A stretch of DNA of 9,996 nt from Methylovirgula sp. (lineage in GTDB: Bacteria > Pseudomonadota > Alphaproteobacteria > Rhizobiales > Beijerinckiaceae). Every line of letters starts with the position of its first letter. The stretch's first letter is position 1. Made by a program: the position numbers and the translations under genes. The stretch spans positions 1-9,996 of the forward strand of contig JANXSV010000015.1 of NCBI GenBank assembly GCA_025356505.1. The letters are read 5' to 3'. Under the pieces are notes generated by a model. It saw nothing but the letters and a program-made list of their open reading frames with translations, did not search any database and was not told the origin of the DNA. Shown one piece after another: positions 7,158 to 9,996 of this stretch.

Positions 7158-8360
7158 CTAGCCCTTTGGCTTCACACGCAATGCGTTTGCACCTTCGAGG
7201 TCTTCAGGGTGCATTGGCACAACACGGCCACCCTTAACAACTCCAAACACCGGAATGTTTGCGCTGATCGCTTCGTGATCAGCTGCCGAGAAAGGATGAT
7301 CGTAAGTAGTAACGACGCCCTCAATTTTGTCGTTGAGGTTTTCAAGCGCCTCGCGGATTTTTGGACCGTCGGTGCTTCCTGCCTGCTTAATGGCCGCTGC
7401 AAGCAGGTAAACAGAATCATAGCCCTGCGCCGCAGAGACTGGCGATGGCATGCGATCTATCTTGTAAGTGGACTGATACGCCTCAATGAAAGCCTTGCGC
7501 TTAGGTGTTGAAGGCACCTGGATGAAGGTTTCGGGCATCATTGCGCCGTCACCATTTGGGCCAGCAGTATCAATAAAGCTGGCCATAGACAAAGCCCACG
7601 AGCCGATCACCGGAACTTTCCATCCCAGTTTTGCCATTGCATTGGCCACCTGAGCAAGCTCTGGACCAAGCGCGTAAGTCAAAATAACATCAGCACCGGC
7701 CTCTTTCGCGCGCAAAACCTGCGCGGTCATGTCGGTATCGCCGATGTTGAATTTTTCGGTTGCAACCGGCGTGATGTTCAATTTAGTCAAAGCAGCAGTC
7801 AGATCGGTCGTGCCTAATTTGCCATAATTGGTCGAGTCGGCCAAAATTGCCGGCTTTTTAAAGCCCTGCTTCGTGACGGCTTCCGAGGCAATCATCGCGC
7901 TCTGAATGGTGTCATTTGCCGAATTGCGAAAAACATAATTGTTTTTGAAGTCGCCGCCTAAAAACTGCTTTGTCACAACCGAGCCGGTAGCGACGTTGTT
8001 AATCACAGGAATTTCAGCTTCCTGATAAAAACGCTGCGAACCAAGCGCAACACCTGTGTTGACATAGCCCAGCGTAGCCACGACGCCTTCTTTACTAATC
8101 AATTCTTGTGCGACCTGAACGCCAACTTCGTTCTTGGCCTCATCATCGCGCTCGACCAACTGGATTTCGCGTCCCAAAACGCCGCCGGCCTTATTAATTT
8201 CAGTAACTGCCAGCTTCACCCCGTCGCGCATGGAAACGCCCATCGACGATGAACCGCCGGTGAAAGGCCCTGACAGACCAACTTTGATCGGGTCCGCAGC
8301 ATAAGCGCTCGTCAAAAACGACGACGCAATGAGAATTAAACTCAGTTTCGATAAAGTCAT
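7158..8360 (-). CDS. Periplasmic substrate-binding protein of HAAT ABC transporter (LivJ/LivK-like)
   Basis: Captures the transported ligand in the periplasm and delivers it to the LivH/LivM channel. The 400-residue product begins with a signal peptide: Lys5, a hydrophobic core at 6-18, and A-Y-A at 19-21 as a likely signal peptidase I site before ADPIKVG. No lipobox Cys is present, so it should be soluble. The mature part follows the type I periplasmic-binding fold: IKVGLSGPFTGG (25-36), GVKLAVTEINKAGGVLGREI (47-66), ATLGYVNTGVALGSQ (95-109) and ADSTNYGKLG (174-183), then a second lobe to GRVVPMHPEDLEG near the C-terminus. ATG 8360 is chosen because GGGGAG (8367-8372) stands 6 nt before it and it gives a clean signal peptide; a frame from 8528 adds 56 residues that would bury the signal. 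It heads the operon. Ligand unknown: branched-chain amino acids, amides or short carboxylates are all possible for this family. Confidence 0.92.
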   Translation of the reverse strand: MTLSKLSLILIASSFLTSAYAADPIKVGLSGPFTGGSSSMGVSMRDGVKLAVTEINKAGGVLGREIQLVERDDEAKNEVGVQVAQELISKEGVVATLGYVNTGVALGSQRFYQEAEIPVINNVATGSVVTKQFLGGDFKNNYVFRNSANDTIQSAMIASEAVTKQGFKKPAILADSTNYGKLGTTDLTAALTKLNITPVATEKFNIGDTDMTAQVLRAKEAGADVILTYALGPELAQVANAMAKLGWKVPVIGSWALSMASFIDTAGPNGDGAMMPETFIQVPSTPKRKAFIEAYQSTYKIDRMPSPVSAAQGYDSVYLLAAAIKQAGSTDGPKIREALENLNDKIEGVVTTYDHPFSAADHEAISANIPVFGVVKGGRVVPMHPEDLEGANALRVKPKG

Positions 8361-8572
8361 AAATGTCTCCCCAGACTTAAAAAAGGAACTCCGGACGATC
8401 AGTTCTTTGCGCAGTGCTGTTCGACCTTCAGAAGCCCGTTCTGCAACACTATTCCGTAAACCAAATCCCGCGGCAAGCCCAAAGGCACCGTTTGATGTTC
8501 TACTATGCGGAAATTGCTGCCCGTTCACAACCGGACGACTCTTATCCTTTTGGCTACGTCGCAGCGAGCGGT
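8361..8572 (-). promoter_or_regulatory. Leader/promoter region of the transporter operon
   Basis: These 212 nt separate the Anbu stop from the binding-protein start and should hold the operon's promoter. A possible sigma-70-like pair is listed separately (8448-8476). Near the gene a short stem is visible on the minus strand: GAACT (8401-8405) pairing with AGTTC (8386-8390) around a 10-nt loop, followed two bases later by six T residues (8384-8379). The 8-mer CCGGACGA occurs on the plus strand at both 8391-8398 and 8531-8538. The Shine-Dalgarno GGGGAG is at 8367-8372. I see no convincing terminator immediately after the Anbu gene, so read-through into the transporter operon cannot be excluded. 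Confidence 0.5.
8448..8476 (-). promoter_or_regulatory. Tentative sigma-70-type promoter for the transporter operon
   Basis: On the minus strand TTGCCG (8476-8471) and AATAGT (8453-8448) are separated by exactly 17 nt. Each matches 4 of 6 consensus bases. Placement about 90 nt before the binding-protein ATG is reasonable, but such matches arise often by chance. Confidence 0.22.
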
Positions 8573-9322
8573 TCAGTTATTTTTGCGCCTATGCTCATAC
8601 GGCGGCGGTGGAATGTTCAAATGCGCTTGCCGCAGCGCGGCCGACCAACGTTCCGAAAGATCATGGAAATAGGAATCCGCGGCATCTATGCGGCGGTTGA
8701 GTGCCCATTCCATCTGGTCGCGGCGCAAAACCACAGTGTCGAGCGGCAAACCGACGCCAAGGTTCGATCTCATTGTCGAATCCATGGAAATAAGCGCAAG
8801 TTTCAGTCCGTCGTAAAGGTCAGTCGCGTGTCTGACGGCGCGGTCAAGAATCGGCTTGCCGTATTTATGTTCGCCAATTTGAAAATAGGGTGTGTCTGAA
8901 GTGGCTTCGATGAAATTTCCGGCCTTATAAATCATGAAAAGCCGGGGCGGAAAGCCCGGAACCTGCCCTCCAAAGAGCATGGAAACGTCGAGCGAATTGC
9001 CTGCCTGCTCGAGCGCCGGACCGTCAATGCGGTAGACGGTACGGATGGCTTCACCGATGAATTGTGCCGCGCGAAACATATTGGCCTGATCTAGCAGCGT
9101 TTCACGCTTGCCGTCGATCTCCAGTCCTTCACGCAAACAGGAAATGACCGCTTGAGTAAATGCGAGATTGCCGGCCGTGGCGATGGCCATGAGCTTTTCA
9201 CCCGGCTGTTCAAAAACATGCAATTTGCGAAAGGTTGAGATATTATCAAGCCCGGCATTTGTGCGGGTGTCAGCCAACATGACCAACCCGTCTTTAACCA
9301 ACAAACCCACGCAATACGTCAC
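8573..9322 (-). CDS. Anbu proteasome-type Ntn-hydrolase (predicted peptidase)
   Basis: A 249-residue member of the Anbu family, the bacterial relatives of proteasome beta subunits and HslV, cytoplasmic and expected to self-assemble. It begins MTYCVGLLVKDG; removal of the initiator Met would leave Thr as the N-terminal nucleophile. In mature numbering Asp17 (LADTRTNAG) and Lys32 (STFRKL) match the proteasome-type Thr/Asp/Lys set, and MAIATAGNLAFTQAVISCL (45-63) fits the next strand and helix. The start is GTG; an in-frame TGA 15 nt upstream excludes any earlier start, and GAGAGG (9331-9336) lies 8 nt before it. It follows the transglutaminase-like gene by 53 nt on the same strand, matching the known Anbu neighbourhood of transglutaminase-like, alpha-E and ATP-grasp proteins. 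Its natural substrate is unknown. Family assignment is firm; the biological role is not settled. Confidence 0.93.
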   Translation of the reverse strand: MTYCVGLLVKDGLVMLADTRTNAGLDNISTFRKLHVFEQPGEKLMAIATAGNLAFTQAVISCLREGLEIDGKRETLLDQANMFRAAQFIGEAIRTVYRIDGPALEQAGNSLDVSMLFGGQVPGFPPRLFMIYKAGNFIEATSDTPYFQIGEHKYGKPILDRAVRHATDLYDGLKLALISMDSTMRSNLGVGLPLDTVVLRRDQMEWALNRRIDAADSYFHDLSERWSAALRQAHLNIPPPPYEHRRKNN

Positions 9323-9375
9323 AGAAGCATCCTCTCACAAACCAATTCATAATTCCGCCCTTCATCGCATGCGTT
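9323..9375 (-). other. Gap between transglutaminase-like and Anbu genes
   Basis: A 53-nt spacer that carries the Anbu ribosome site and an 8-bp palindrome CGCATGCG (9366-9373) just after the upstream stop. No terminator is visible, so both genes are probably on one transcript. Confidence 0.4.
9331..9336 (-). promoter_or_regulatory. Shine-Dalgarno GAGAGG that fixes the Anbu GTG start
   Basis: GAGAGG stands 8 nt before GTG 9322. Together with the in-frame TGA at 9335-9337, which overlaps this site, it makes GTG the only reasonable start and puts Thr in second position, where the Ntn mechanism needs it. Confidence 0.8.
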
Positions 9376-9996
9376 CTACTCCTCCACAAGTTGGCGGCGG
9401 GACGATACGTGAACTTCTTCTTGGACCTCCCCGGCCTGCCCGCCAAACCTCGCACCCCGCACCGGGGCTGCATCAGCCGCATCCGTTCCATGAGCCACGC
9501 GGATATGCCGGTCTGAGGTACAGCAATCATGCTCGGGATCGAACCCCAGCCAACCCAAGCCCTCAACATAGGCTTCAGCCCAAGCGTGTCCCGCATCGGT
9601 CTGGTCACCGTCTTCGCGCAAATAATACCCGCTGACATACCGGGACGGGATTTTAACAGCCCGGCAGGCGCTCACGAATATCTGCGCCAGATCCTGGCTT
9701 GTGCCGCGCTTTTGGGAAAAAGCATGGGTGACCGGGGTCGAAAGTGAGACCGGGCCTTTATGCAACTTGATCGTTGTATTAACCGCCGCGTTGAGCGCAT
9801 GCAAATACGCGATCGACTCTCCACCCTCGCCTGCGGCTATCCGCTTGGAAAACATCCGAATAGCAGCGTCGGGAGCGGTCAATAGCGAGTCTCGAAGCCA
9901 GAAGCGCTTGGTCATGCGCTCGACCGTTCCAAGAATGACTCCGTTGGTGTCATTTACCTCGACCTCGCCTTCAACCCGGATCGTCATCGTTTCGAT
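9376..9996 (-). CDS. Transglutaminase-like protein of the Anbu locus, N-terminus beyond window; Cys-to-Ser at the nucleophile
   Basis: Papain-fold transglutaminase-like protein (COG1305 type). The frame is open through the right edge (Ile-Glu-Thr before the internal Met at 9987), and the family usually has about 80-90 more residues ahead of IRVEGEVEVNDTNG, so this is the C-terminal two thirds. Counting from Met 9987, the core runs HAFSQKRGTSQDLAQIFVSA (88-107), RYVSGYYL, DAGHAWAEAY with His134, and WLGFDPEHD with Asp150, then the family tail DAAPVRGARFGG. Close relatives as I recall them read GVCQD at the nucleophile; here it is GTSQD with Ser97 (AGC, plus-strand 9697-9699), one base from a Cys codon. 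The protein may therefore be catalytically altered or non-enzymatic. No frameshift is seen, and the stop TAG is 53 nt before the Anbu gene. In this locus type the protein is predicted to act with ATP-grasp and alpha-E partners on a peptide or amide bond; those genes would lie to the right. Confidence 0.88.
   Translation of the reverse strand: METMTIRVEGEVEVNDTNGVILGTVERMTKRFWLRDSLLTAPDAAIRMFSKRIAAGEGGESIAYLHALNAAVNTTIKLHKGPVSLSTPVTHAFSQKRGTSQDLAQIFVSACRAVKIPSRYVSGYYLREDGDQTDAGHAWAEAYVEGLGWLGFDPEHDCCTSDRHIRVAHGTDAADAAPVRGARFGGQAGEVQEEVHVSSRRQLVEE

Noticed and set aside
8361..8528. N-terminal extension of the binding protein to an ATG at 8528
   Set aside because: It would place 56 residues in front of a clean signal peptide that has its own strong ribosome site at 8367-8372.
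8391..8538. 8-mer CCGGACGA present twice in the transporter leader as a possible operator pair
   Set aside because: The copies are 140 bp apart, not symmetric, and a repeat of this length can easily be chance; kept only as a note in the leader entry.
9376..9480. Possible frameshift at the C-terminus of the transglutaminase-like protein
   Set aside because: The tail DAAPVRGARFGG is the expected family ending and the frame closes normally at 9376-9378, so no frameshift is needed.
9294..9638. Minus-strand frame of 114 residues, including a 23-codon reading from ATG 9365 over the Anbu start
   Set aside because: It is out of frame with both the transglutaminase-like gene and Anbu, has no family features, and would require translation through two real genes. 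A short leader peptide from 9365 cannot be excluded but has no support.

Overview
The window looks like a chromosomal segment of an alphaproteobacterium. It carries two signature enzymes of the ethylmalonyl-CoA pathway (crotonyl-CoA carboxylase/reductase and a MeaA/Ecm-type B12 mutase), a LivM-LivG fused ABC transporter protein, and an Anbu proteasome-type protease next to a transglutaminase-like protein. I infer the class from this combination. I cannot name the genus from sequence alone, though Hyphomicrobiales or Rhodobacterales are my best guesses.

Layout, left to right. Positions 1-1190 (minus) hold most of ccr, cut at the left edge before its last residues. A 235-bp divergent regulatory region (1191-1425) separates it from ecm (1426-3396, plus). 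The 3' end of ecm overlaps, tail to tail by 4 bp, the end of a four-gene branched-chain-amino-acid-type (HAAT/Liv) ABC transporter operon on the minus strand. Read in transcription order this is a periplasmic binding protein (8360-7158), a LivH permease (7035-6136), a LivM-LivG permease/ATPase fusion (6132-4126) and a LivF ATPase (4115-3393). Upstream of the transporter, also on the minus strand, lie the Anbu peptidase (9322-8573, GTG start) and a transglutaminase-like protein whose N-terminus is off the right edge (9996-9376).

How the parts work together. Ccr and Ecm catalyse two steps that convert crotonyl-CoA through ethylmalonyl-CoA to methylsuccinyl-CoA, allowing growth on acetyl-CoA precursors without the glyoxylate shunt. 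The transporter is complete: one binding protein, two permease domains and two ATPase domains. Its position tail to tail with ecm suggests, but does not prove, a link between uptake of an amino acid or carboxylate and this pathway. The Anbu/transglutaminase pair is the edge of a known but poorly understood conserved locus type (Anbu with transglutaminase-like, alpha-E and ATP-grasp proteins), predicted to make and break a peptide or amide modification.

The most unusual point is that the transglutaminase-like protein has Ser where I expect the catalytic Cys (GTSQD rather than GVCQD), while His and Asp of the triad are retained. Other points are the LivM-LivG fusion with an extended membrane part, a repeat-rich ccr/ecm control region, and a weak hairpin that could set binding protein versus permease expression. 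I found no RNA genes, mobile elements or CRISPR arrays. I see no clearly undescribed system that lies wholly inside this window.
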